A program made the position numbers and the translations under genes. A stretch of 58,286 nucleotides of DNA from an uncultured Pseudomonadota bacterium (GTDB lineage: Bacteria; Pseudomonadota; Gammaproteobacteria; Ga0077536): the NCBI GenBank assembly GCA_903825645.1, contig CAIKBL010000044.1, positions 1 to 58,286 on the forward strand. The letters run 5' to 3'. Within the stretch, counting starts at the first letter, position 1. Every line of letters begins with the position of its first letter. The notes under the pieces were generated by a model. It did not search any database, was not told where the DNA came from, and saw nothing but the letters and a program-made list of their open reading frames with translations. Below, one piece after another: positions 9,256 to 17,382 of this stretch.

Positions 9256-10896
9256 GTGCCATCACCGGATACGCTAACGACGCTTAATTTTGAATCACCC
9301 GGGCCCGGCTCCTGGACCCAAGATCCGGTCCACTTCCCGCGACCGATGACTCTCTATTTTCAGGAAAGCCATCCGCCGGCCTTTAAAAAAGGCACACGTG
9401 ATTTCGCCCGATTTTACGGGATGCTCATCGACGGCATTCATGTCAGCTACGTTAACGGTTTTGGCTACAATCAGGTGGTCCCCGCACCGGATTCGGAATT
9501 GCCAGCACGTGCCCAGCGGGCCGAGCAGGTATTCGCGCAGAAACTGTGGCGGGAACAGCTTCGTGAATGGGATGAAAAGCGTAAACCTGCGGCTATCGCG
9601 ATGCATCGGGAACTGCAGTCTATTAACCCGGATACGCTCTCCGACACGGCGTTTTTGGCTTACCTGACACGCTGCCGAGACCATCATGCCGCCATGATGG
9701 CTCAACACATGGAATTCACCGCGGGTGCGATAATCCCGACGGGCGATTTCCTTGTCCATGTAACGGAATGGACCAATTTATCCCCCTCGGATCTGCTGGG
9801 TCTGATGCGCGGCTCCGCCGAGGTATCTTCCGGCGGCTCTGATGAGATGGCACGCCTCAGGCAGGCATTCGCTGAGGATGTCAACGCACGCGCCCTTCTC
9901 GCCTCAGATGGAGAACCCGACCAAGTACTTGCCGATCTGCGCGGTTTAAAAACCGAAGCCGGCTCAGCGCTCTCCGATTATCTCGATTTGGTCGGAAACC
10001 GCCTTGTCGATGGTTTCGACATCGCCGAGCCCTCCGTACTTGAATTGCCGGATGCACTTCTGAGGTCTATCCGCCTCGCCGTGGTGGCGGAAGCCTATAC
10101 GTCTGACGCCGTTCAAGCCAGTATTGCTGACGCACGCGCCCACGTGCCGGCCGCTCATCAGGCACAATTCGATGAACTGCTTGGCGAAGCACGCCTCACC
10201 TATCGACTCCGTGACGAACGAGGTGTCTACAGCGACATCTGGGCCGCGGGTCTGATGCGGCGTGCCGTCCTCAGCGCGGGCCGGCGGGCGGCAAGTCAAG
10301 GACGCATCACCAGACCACCCCAGATGTTGGATGCGAGCTTCGATGAGATGTGCGCCTTGCTCACGGGCGCTAGAGGCCCGTCTGCGGACGAACTCGATAG
10401 ACGCGCTAACCATCGAGCGCGGTACACCGCTAAAGATGCGGCGCCGCTCCTCGGGCCACCGGTACCGCCGCCATCGGATCTCTCGGGTGAAACAGCCGCC
10501 ACGGGTCGCTTGATGCGCGCTACCTTTACCGCATTAGGTCATTTATTCATGAGCTCTACGGTAGAGAATGAAGAAAAAATTCTTTACGGCCTCGGCGCCA
10601 GCAAAGGTGTCTACGAGGGCATTGCCCGCCGCGTCTCCGGTCCCGCGCAATTTGATCTCATCAAACAAGGCGATGTACTCGTGACAGAATCCACGACCGA
10701 GGCTTTCAATATCCTGCTTCCGCTACTGGGTGGAATCGTCACCGATAACGGTGGCCTTTTGTCCCACGCCGCCATCGTCTCACGCGAATATGGCGTGCCG
10801 GGTGTGGTCGGAACCAGCGACGCCACGCAACGGATTGCAAACGGTACGCGTGTACGGGTTGATGGCGGTGCCGGCGAAGTCACTATACTCGAATGA
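9256..10896 (+). CDS. PEP-synthase/dikinase-type swivelling phosphohistidine subunit (phenylphosphate synthase-like)
   Basis: The 546-residue product matches the part of the PEP-utilising enzyme family without the ATP-grasp domain. The C-terminal swivel domain contains TESTTEAFNILLP and the phosphohistidine motif GGLLSHAAIVSREYGVPG with His504. The 400 residues before it resemble the substrate-side module of rifampin phosphotransferase and phenylphosphate synthase subunit 1. The ATP-grasp half is encoded separately by the next gene, which starts inside this one (four-base ATGA overlap). The predicted reaction is transfer of a phosphoryl group from ATP through His504 to an organic hydroxyl. 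A phenol or another alcohol is possible; the sequence does not decide. Start is GTG with GAAGGAA upstream. Confidence 0.78.
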   Translation: MPSPDTLTTLNFESPGPGSWTQDPVHFPRPMTLYFQESHPPAFKKGTRDFARFYGMLIDGIHVSYVNGFGYNQVVPAPDSELPARAQRAEQVFAQKLWREQLREWDEKRKPAAIAMHRELQSINPDTLSDTAFLAYLTRCRDHHAAMMAQHMEFTAGAIIPTGDFLVHVTEWTNLSPSDLLGLMRGSAEVSSGGSDEMARLRQAFAEDVNARALLASDGEPDQVLADLRGLKTEAGSALSDYLDLVGNRLVDGFDIAEPSVLELPDALLRSIRLAVVAEAYTSDAVQASIADARAHVPAAHQAQFDELLGEARLTYRLRDERGVYSDIWAAGLMRRAVLSAGRRAASQGRITRPPQMLDASFDEMCALLTGARGPSADELDRRANHRARYTAKDAAPLLGPPVPPPSDLSGETAATGRLMRATFTALGHLFMSSTVENEEKILYGLGASKGVYEGIARRVSGPAQFDLIKQGDVLVTESTTEAFNILLPLLGGIVTDNGGLLSHAAIVSREYGVPGVVGTSDATQRIANGTRVRVDGGAGEVTILE

Positions 10897-12143
10897 AAAA
10901 AGTAGTCCCTTTCGCAAAGGCGCGAGAAACCTCGCTTTATGGATCGAAGGCCGTCGGTCTTGGTGATGCGGAGCGCAATGGCTTATCGGTACCGCCTGGG
11001 GTAGCGATCTCAGGCGATTTAGTCGAGGCGATAGCCGCGGGCGATGAAAAGGCCATTGAGAAAACAAACAAGGCAATTGCGGGTTTGTCGCCCCCATTCG
11101 CCGTCCGTTCTTCCGCGGTGGACGAGGACGGTGCCAATGCCAGCTTTGCTGGACAACATCTCACCCTCCTGAACGTCCATTCCGCCTCCGATGTGGCCAG
11201 CGCAGTTCGTGACGTGTGGTGGTCCGCGAATTCGGACTCCGCCATTACCTATCGCCAGCGCGTCGGCCTGTTTACGCGCCCTAGCGTTGGCGTCGTCGTA
11301 CAGACGCTACTCGACCCAACCGCCGCAGGCGTTATGTTTACAGAGAATCCCGTCACCGGCGCTGACGAGCGCCTGATTGAGGCGAGTTGGGGCCTCGGCG
11401 AAGCCGTGGTCGCAGGCCTCGTCATCCCGGACCATTTCCGCGTCGACCGTTCCGGCCAAATACTGGAACGCAAGGCGGGACGGAAGCGAATCGCAATCCG
11501 TTCGTTGCCTAACGGCGGCACGTTCGAGGAGCAGGTACCCGCCACCCAAGTGTCCCAGCTCTGCCTTGATGATCCGGCACTCACGGCACTAAACGCGCTC
11601 GCATTGCGATGCGAAAAAGTCTACGGGCCCAGACGTGACATCGAGTGGGCGTTTCAGAACGACACCTTGTATTTGCTGCAATGCCGTGCAGTGACTACCG
11701 GGAAGAAGCCGGCCGATAGCCCGCCTCCCCCGCCATCACAGGATCCCGTAACGGCGCTCGGAAGCACGGAGCTCTTCGCCGAGATGGATCGTCGACAAGT
11801 CGAGCAGATAGCACGCCTGCTTAAAAAGCGACACTTCGCAAAAGGTGAAACGGTCATCATGGAAGGTTCTGGTGGTGCCGCTTTTTTCCTTATAGAGACC
11901 GGCGAAGCCGCGGTTTCCCGTAAAGGCGTGCAGCTCTCGAGCTGTGGCCCCGGTGATTATTTTGGCGAAATCGCACTCATCGATGGTGGCCCCCGCTCAG
12001 CCACGGTCACTGCCACGACCGAGCTCGTGTGTTACGGGCTCACTTTTTGGGAGTTCCGACCACTCGTCGAACGCAATGGCGCCATCGGATGGAAGCTGTT
12101 GTGTGCGCTGGCTAAGCGACTCCGCGCGGTCGAGGCCGGATAG
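10893..12143 (+). CDS. Dikinase ATP-grasp subunit fused to a cyclic-nucleotide-binding domain
   Basis: Residues 1-268 form a PPDK/PEP-synthase N-terminal ATP-grasp domain: GSKAVGLG (17-24), VRSSAVDEDG (71-80), ASFAGQ, GVMFTENPVTG (146-156), SWGLGEAVVAG (165-175) and the closing LLQCRAVT. A proline-rich linker at 271-285 joins it to a cyclic-nucleotide-binding domain at about 288-400. That domain keeps the phosphate-binding cassette FGEIALIDGGPRSATV including Arg368, so it may really bind cAMP or cGMP. The protein is the ATP half of the split dikinase, with the swivel subunit encoded just upstream. In phenylphosphate synthase a third, CBS-domain subunit is present; here a fused nucleotide sensor seems to take a similar regulatory place. 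Confidence 0.82.
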   Translation: MKKVVPFAKARETSLYGSKAVGLGDAERNGLSVPPGVAISGDLVEAIAAGDEKAIEKTNKAIAGLSPPFAVRSSAVDEDGANASFAGQHLTLLNVHSASDVASAVRDVWWSANSDSAITYRQRVGLFTRPSVGVVVQTLLDPTAAGVMFTENPVTGADERLIEASWGLGEAVVAGLVIPDHFRVDRSGQILERKAGRKRIAIRSLPNGGTFEEQVPATQVSQLCLDDPALTALNALALRCEKVYGPRRDIEWAFQNDTLYLLQCRAVTTGKKPADSPPPPPSQDPVTALGSTELFAEMDRRQVEQIARLLKKRHFAKGETVIMEGSGGAAFFLIETGEAAVSRKGVQLSSCGPGDYFGEIALIDGGPRSATVTATTELVCYGLTFWEFRPLVERNGAIGWKLLCALAKRLRAVEAG

Positions 12144-12266
12144 CCTCAGCCAAACCACGCTGCGGCTATAGGTGACGGCGACAGGCATACCAGCGTAGCA
12201 GGGGCTCGACTTAAGCAAAACATTGCCCGGTCGTCCCGGTTAATCCGCGAGGATCGGGCAGTTGTG

Positions 12267-12800
12267 TCAACGGCTGCTTGGGGCTTTAGCCTGCATGATC
12301 CAGCCAAGGACATCGTTCGGATCACGCTGACCCCAAACCCCGATTTCGCCCCGACCACGGGCGTGAACGGGCTCTACCCGACGCCATTCGGTCGCCACAA
12401 CGCGATACGCGATCCGCCACTTTCCGTCGCGTTTCTCGAAACGATCGACATAGCGGATCCCAATGACGTCGTCCTTGCCTATGCCCTCAACATCTTCGCG
12501 CCGATGATAGGCGACGGCATACGTTTCGGCCCGTGCCACCTCCCCGTCGACTTCGATCAGCATGTTGCCCATGAAATGCTGGGTCGCGGTCCAACGTGCG
12601 AGAAAAGGACCCGCCGCCGCAATGAAGGTATCGACATTCCCCGACAGCGAGCCGTGATCGTCGTAGGCATCCGGGTGATAGCAGCTTCGCACCAGTTCGA
12701 AGTCCAGGCGATCAATCCCGCGCGCATAGCGATAAATGACATCAGCAATTTGTTGACGGGCGATCAAATCTTCCAAGCCGGCGATTTCGCGTATTTCCAT
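12267..12800 (-). CDS. NTF2-like / SnoaL_4-family protein
   Basis: The 177-residue product shows the opening helix DLIARQQIADVIYRYARGIDRLDF and the AYDDHG and ATQHFMGN segments that are typical of SnoaL_4 or scytalone-dehydratase-like NTF2-fold proteins in catabolic gene regions, including hydroxysteroid and bile-acid dehydratases. The conserved Tyr, His and Asp are compatible with acid-base dehydration or isomerisation, but the substrate is not known. I start at 12800 because GAGGAG lies upstream of this ATG; the frame is open to 12854 without a better signal. It converges on the dikinase operon. Confidence 0.75.
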   Translation of the reverse strand: MEIREIAGLEDLIARQQIADVIYRYARGIDRLDFELVRSCYHPDAYDDHGSLSGNVDTFIAAAGPFLARWTATQHFMGNMLIEVDGEVARAETYAVAYHRREDVEGIGKDDVIGIRYVDRFEKRDGKWRIAYRVVATEWRRVEPVHARGRGEIGVWGQRDPNDVLGWIMQAKAPSSR

Positions 12801-12961
12801 GGTATGGACTCCTCGGTAACGGGGTAATAGGGCAACCAAGCCCCGGTGCGCCATAGTCCCTGATTATGTGCCGAGACCGCCGTGCATTGCACCCGGACCT
12901 CGCAACCGCCCCCCATCGGCCCGATAATGACCCGCTGTTCTTCGATTCTGTTATTCCCGAT

Positions 12962-13978
12962 ATGGACGCGCTGCAGAACCCCTCGCCCCGACTGTTACTA
13001 GCGCCCATGGAAGGCCTGCTGGATCACCGCTTGCGGTCGGTGTTAACCGCGGCTTCGCACTATGACTGGGGCGTCACCGAATTCGTCCGGATCACAGACT
13101 CACTGTTGCCCAGGCGATGCTACGCCCGCGTGGCGCCTGAATTGGATCAAGGGTCGCGAACTGCCACCGGTGTCCCGATCCGGGTCCAGTTGCTCGGCTC
13201 TGATCCGGCCTGCCTCGCCGAAAACGCCGCGCGTCTAGCAACCCTAAAGCCGGCCGGTATTGATCTGAACTTCGGCTGTCCTGCCCCGATCGTGAATCGG
13301 CATGGCGGGGGCGCAATTCTGTTGGATACGCCGACCGTGCTCTATCGGATCACCGCTGCGGTCAAGCGCGCGATTGACGGGAGTACGCCACTCACGGCGA
13401 AAATGCGCCTCGGCGTCCGCGATAAATCCCGTGCGCTGGAGGCCGCGCAGGCATTATGCGAGGGCGGGGCCGAATTATTGGTCGTCCACGCGCGGACCAA
13501 AGAAGAAGGTTACCGGCCGCCAGCGCACTGGGCATGGGTCGCGCATGTGGCGGAAGCGATCCCGATCCCGGTCGTCGCCAATGGCGAAATTTGGACAGTG
13601 GCCGATTACCTGCAGTGTCGAGCCGAGAGTGGACGCCGGGATGTCATGCTCGGACGCGGCGCGGTCGCCGATCCCTTTCTCTGTGAACGTATCCGGGATC
13701 TGCTTGCGGGTCGCCGGGTACGGTCCGCGACGGAGGACTGGGGGCGCGTCTGGCCGTTGCTTGAACGTTATTGGTCGCTCGTCCGGACAGATCTGGTGCC
13801 GAGGCACACGCCAGGGCGCTTGAAACAATGGTTAAATCTACTGCGCCGACATTACCCCCAGGCGGCGGCGCTGTTCCATGCGATTCGCACCCTGACGGAT
13901 CCCGCCGAGATCGACCTACTGATGACCGCGCCACCGGCAATTCATTCCTCCGGTCGTCCCCGCCACGCCTTGATTTGA
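12962..13978 (+). CDS. dusC: tRNA-dihydrouridine(16) synthase DusC
   Basis: The 338-residue flavoprotein reads MLLAPMEG-type N-terminus (LLLAPMEGLLDHRLR), NFGCPAPIVNRHGGG with the catalytic Cys, KMRLGVRD, VVHARTKEEGY and VANGEIWT, and ends with the C-terminal helical domain that binds tRNA. TKEEGY and the VGRGAV-like MLGRGAVADPFL resemble DusC rather than DusA or DusB. It reduces uridine 16 in the D-loop of tRNAs using NADPH and FMN. I start at the ATG at 12962, immediately before the conserved barrel; the frame is open to 12866. The 3' end overlaps the convergent arfB gene by 37 bases. Confidence 0.88.
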   Translation: MDALQNPSPRLLLAPMEGLLDHRLRSVLTAASHYDWGVTEFVRITDSLLPRRCYARVAPELDQGSRTATGVPIRVQLLGSDPACLAENAARLATLKPAGIDLNFGCPAPIVNRHGGGAILLDTPTVLYRITAAVKRAIDGSTPLTAKMRLGVRDKSRALEAAQALCEGGAELLVVHARTKEEGYRPPAHWAWVAHVAEAIPIPVVANGEIWTVADYLQCRAESGRRDVMLGRGAVADPFLCERIRDLLAGRRVRSATEDWGRVWPLLERYWSLVRTDLVPRHTPGRLKQWLNLLRRHYPQAAALFHAIRTLTDPAEIDLLMTAPPAIHSSGRPRHALI

Positions 13979-14355
13979 GCACGCTTCGACTTCGAATCAA
14001 GCCGGCGCTCCTTGGCGCCGCGGGTCGGACGGGTCGGTTTGCGAATTTTGGGTGGTATCGCAATCGACAAGATGATCGCCTTCAGTCGGTCGAGGGCATC
14101 TTCATAATTTTGCTCTTGGCTACGGAATTGCTGGGCTTTGATGATCAGCACGCCATCGGCCGTGATCCGTCGATCAGCCAGAACGAGTAAGCGCTCCTTG
14201 TAAGCCGCAGGCAACGACGAGCCCTGAATATCGAAGCGCAGATGGATCGCGCTAGAGACTTTATTGACGTTCTGGCCGCCCGCGCCCTGCGCGCGGACAG
14301 CCTGCACTTCCCAATCCGTCTCCGGCAAAGTGATCCGGTTGGAGATCCGAAGCAT
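13942..14355 (-). CDS. arfB: Alternative ribosome-rescue factor ArfB (peptidyl-tRNA hydrolase, GGQ domain)
   Basis: At 137 residues it has the length of E. coli ArfB/YaeJ (140). The catalytic GGQ is at 26-28 in RAQGAGGQNVNKV, followed by the class I release factor fold, and the C-terminal tail after residue 105 is rich in Lys and Arg (KPTRPTRGAKERR), as needed to enter the empty mRNA channel. It hydrolyses peptidyl-tRNA on stalled ribosomes that lack a stop codon. It lies 16 bases downstream of the amidohydrolase gene on the same strand, so the two are probably cotranscribed, and its end overlaps the end of dusC. Confidence 0.92.
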   Translation of the reverse strand: MLRISNRITLPETDWEVQAVRAQGAGGQNVNKVSSAIHLRFDIQGSSLPAAYKERLLVLADRRITADGVLIIKAQQFRSQEQNYEDALDRLKAIILSIAIPPKIRKPTRPTRGAKERRLDSKSKRAQIKAWRGRPEE

Positions 14356-14371
14356 TGCCGAACCTAAGACT

Positions 14372-15379
14372 CTATTTCAAACCGTAGAAACGCGTGGCCG
14401 TGCCGCGGAAGAGGTTATCCTTTTCCGTTTCGCTGTAGCCTGCTGCTATTTTCTTGAACGCGTTCCACAACACAGCATAGGACACACTGCATTTGTCGAC
14501 CGGAAAATTGCTTTCGAACATGCAGCGCGCGGGTCCGAATACCTCGATGGCGGCATGGTAATAGCGTGCCTGCCGTTTAACGAGATCATCGGAACCTGGC
14601 GGCTTCGCGGCCGTTTCGAAACCGAAACCGTTCCACGGCATGGCGAGCCCCCCCAACTTCATCGAGACATTCGGGCACGTGGCCAATTCCGTCAAATCTC
14701 GCAACCATTGCCCGAAGATTTCCTCTTGGTGCCCGGCATAGGGACCGATACCCACGGGGGTTCCCAAATGATCCAGCACAATCTGTACCTCCGGGTAGGC
14801 GCGCGCGAGCGCCGTTAGGTACGGCGTTTGCGGATGATAGTGATAGGCGTCGAAGCACAAGCCCATTTGCCCCAGCACCGCAAACCCGGCGCGGAAGGCC
14901 GGATCCTCGTAGAGCTTAGCGTCTTTCAACCCCTCACCTGCAAAAAGCGCATCACTGGCATCCCAGGCGGCAATCTGCCGGATCCCCCGGAATAAACTAC
15001 TCGCCGCTACATGGGCCTCGAGCACTTCACGTACGCGCGCACCGAGCCGCAATTCCGCGGTGGCCATGATCGCCCCTATCTGGGCCGCCTGGGGCCGCTG
15101 ACGCGCTTGCGCGGCGATCCCGGCAACCCATTCGGTCTCCCCAACCGCCTTCATCTCTTCCGGTCCATCCGTGCGGTAGCCTTCCCAACACTGCAGATAA
15201 ACCGTCTGCTCGACCCGGTGTGTGCCCGTATCGGTCCACAGTCCCTCGAGATCATAAAGCGGAAATTCTGTCGTCTGCGCAAAAAAATGGTGATGGGGAT
15301 CGACGATACGCCGCGCCGGCTCAATCGTTTCTTCCGTGACCTGTGCGAGCCAATCCTGTCGAACTTCTACCAGTGCCAT
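14372..15379 (-). CDS. Amidohydrolase 2 family metal-dependent hydrolase (COG3618-like)
   Basis: The 335-residue TIM-barrel protein has the metal-binding DPHHHF at 27-32, GIRQIAAWD in the middle, LDHLGTPVG (a conserved His on strand 6) and FESNFPVDK near the end, the pattern of the COG3618 lactonase/amidohydrolase group that opens lactone or related rings in sugar and aromatic catabolism. The start has AAGGAG eight bases upstream. It leads a two-gene transcript with arfB. The actual substrate is not visible; neighbours do not specify it. Confidence 0.85.
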   Translation of the reverse strand: MALVEVRQDWLAQVTEETIEPARRIVDPHHHFFAQTTEFPLYDLEGLWTDTGTHRVEQTVYLQCWEGYRTDGPEEMKAVGETEWVAGIAAQARQRPQAAQIGAIMATAELRLGARVREVLEAHVAASSLFRGIRQIAAWDASDALFAGEGLKDAKLYEDPAFRAGFAVLGQMGLCFDAYHYHPQTPYLTALARAYPEVQIVLDHLGTPVGIGPYAGHQEEIFGQWLRDLTELATCPNVSMKLGGLAMPWNGFGFETAAKPPGSDDLVKRQARYYHAAIEVFGPARCMFESNFPVDKCSVSYAVLWNAFKKIAAGYSETEKDNLFRGTATRFYGLK

Positions 15380-15657
15380 GTGTTGTTCTCCTTATTGGGT
15401 CATTGATACGCGCCGGATCTCCTGCGCCTATAGGCCGGATCCCTCCCCTCCTGGCGGATCGCCTAGTCGGCACAGTGCACAATCGAACTCCGATGTGCAA
15501 CGGACGCGAGCTTGGTCGCCCGCGCCGAACAGCCCGACATAGGAGACACCAGTCGGCCTTGATACACTCGGCTCTATGCGTGGAAAATTTTGTTATCGGA
15601 TACGGCGGGTCCCGCTCGACGGCTATAGGCGCGCTACGGAACCCGAGTCGGCTTCGC

Positions 15658-16659
15658 ATGTCCGTTGATTTTGCCGCACTCCTTAAGGAAATTGGCCGCG
15701 GCAAACGGGCTGCCCGAGCCCTTTCGCTCGAGCAGGCGACCGCACTTGGTCAGGCGCTGGCGGAAAATACTGTACCGGATGGAGTGCTTGGGGCGCTCCT
15801 GCTTGCGTTCCGCATGAAGGGCGAAACGGCGGTCGAACTCATCGGTCTGCAAGCAGGTCTGCAGACAGCGCTAGCGCGTCTTCACTGTCCCGCCGAGCAG
15901 GCGCCGCTCGTCATCCCGAGTTATAACGGGGCCCGACGCACGGCGAACCTGGTCCCGCTGCTAGCGCTGATGCTCCGGGCGCTCGAGATCCCTGTCCTAC
16001 TCCATGGCCCTCGTGCGGTCGCGGGCCGAACGGCGACGGTGACGCTCCTCGAACGGCTCGGGGTCTTCCCAAGCGAAAGCCTGGCCGCGGCAAGCGAGGC
16101 ACTCTCGCGCAAGCAACTCGCCTATCTCCCGATCGAGATCCTAGCGCCCGCGCACGCACGTCTGCTTGCGTGGCGCACGACGCTCGGCGTCAGGAATTTT
16201 GCACACACGCTCGTCAAGCTGATTGAACCTTTCAATGACCCAACAACCCGTCTCATCAGCATCACCCATCCCGTCTATCAAGAACTCATGCGGGAATGTC
16301 TCACCACCACGTGCGGGAGCGCGGTACTGATGCGCGGTCATGAAGGTGAGCCCGTGGCACATCCCAATCGTCTCCCGGCCATGCTGTGGATCAGAGACGG
16401 TGTCGAGCAGATCCTCCCCTCAGCAGAAGAAGGGACAGACGGCAATACAACCTTCAGTCCGCTACCAGAGCTTGACCTAGAGGCTACCGCCGACTGGACC
16501 GCCCGGGTGATTACTGAGCCCGGCCGCTTCGTCCTACCTCGGCCACTCCTTGAGCAGGTGAGCCGGTTGGTCTGGACACGTCAGCGGCAGCCGTCACTCA
16601 ACCTCGCCCGTCACCACGTTTTCACCTATTTTGGGCAAAGACCGGTGATCTCGACATAG
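15658..16659 (+). CDS. ybiB: TrpD2/YbiB-like glycosyltransferase-fold DNA-binding protein
   Basis: The 333-residue product resembles YbiB, a homologue of anthranilate phosphoribosyltransferase that lost catalysis and binds nucleic acid. The N-terminal helical domain (LLKEIGRGKRAARALSLEQA and DGVLGALLLAFRMKGET) is the TrpD-type dimer domain; the larger domain shows ALEIPVLLHGPR, LERLGVFPS, TLGVRNFAHTLVKLIEPF and MRGHEGEP, all frequent in YbiB. In E. coli the gene is tied to the SOS response. I start at the ATG at 15658, matching known N-termini; the frame is open much further upstream without coding signal. Confidence 0.82.
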   Translation: MSVDFAALLKEIGRGKRAARALSLEQATALGQALAENTVPDGVLGALLLAFRMKGETAVELIGLQAGLQTALARLHCPAEQAPLVIPSYNGARRTANLVPLLALMLRALEIPVLLHGPRAVAGRTATVTLLERLGVFPSESLAAASEALSRKQLAYLPIEILAPAHARLLAWRTTLGVRNFAHTLVKLIEPFNDPTTRLISITHPVYQELMRECLTTTCGSAVLMRGHEGEPVAHPNRLPAMLWIRDGVEQILPSAEEGTDGNTTFSPLPELDLEATADWTARVITEPGRFVLPRPLLEQVSRLVWTRQRQPSLNLARHHVFTYFGQRPVIST

Positions 16660-16797
16660 CGTGCCTTGCCGGTTATTTCTCTCGAACTGCGCACCAAGCG
16701 GGTCGCGCCCACGTCGATAGTCGCAGATCCAGCCCTCTCGATTACTGCGTGTTCACGCAGAACGGCGTCGCTCGACATGGACTCGCAGCCTCGCCCT

Positions 16798-17205
16798 TCA
16801 TGGGCATCCGGGTGCCACGGTCGGCGACCACTCGCCGGGAACGAAGGTCGCTTCCCCTTCACCGGGCCAGGGCGGCATCGTGATGGCGACGGCAACAAGC
16901 GCCTCATCACGGGTCGATCGAAATTGAAACGCCGTCCCCTTGGGGATACTGATTGCCACACCCGGCCCGACCGCGATCACCTCCGCACGGTCCTCCTGAG
17001 CGCGCCACAGCTGTCCAACCCCAGAGATGAAGTACCACATTTCCGAGACCGTCGCGTGCCGAACCGCTACCGATACGCCCCACGGGGGGAGTGAAAAATG
17101 GGCAAGGCTCCCGCCCGGCAGCTGCAACAAGATCCGCACGTCCGAACCGTCAGGTGCACGCACATCGGCCACTGCCGGTAAACATTTTGTTTCGAAATAG
17201 GGCAT
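16798..17205 (-). CDS. Small cupin-domain protein
   Basis: The 135-residue product is a single cupin barrel: VRHATVSEMWYFISGVGQLWR forms motif 1 (with His and Glu as likely metal ligands) and GVAISIPKGTAFQFRS forms motif 2, which here has no usual His, so a metal site may be incomplete. Cupins of this size bind small ligands or act as isomerases. The start at 17205 is fixed by GGAGG located between it and an earlier in-frame ATG at 17232. The gene diverges from pepN, with about 180 bases between them. Confidence 0.78.
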   Translation of the reverse strand: MPYFETKCLPAVADVRAPDGSDVRILLQLPGGSLAHFSLPPWGVSVAVRHATVSEMWYFISGVGQLWRAQEDRAEVIAVGPGVAISIPKGTAFQFRSTRDEALVAVAITMPPWPGEGEATFVPGEWSPTVAPGCP

Positions 17206-17382
17206 TTGCCGGCCTCCGTTTGGCTTTGGCATGCAAGGCGACTATAACAATTCACGAAGCGCCATGCCGGACAGCTCGAACCGCGCACAGGGGCGTGTCG
17301 CCAAGGTGTTTTGCTCATCAATGCTTGCGCGCAGAACCCAGCGCACATTAACAGGGCGGGGTCGGTTCACTATACTGTCGCC

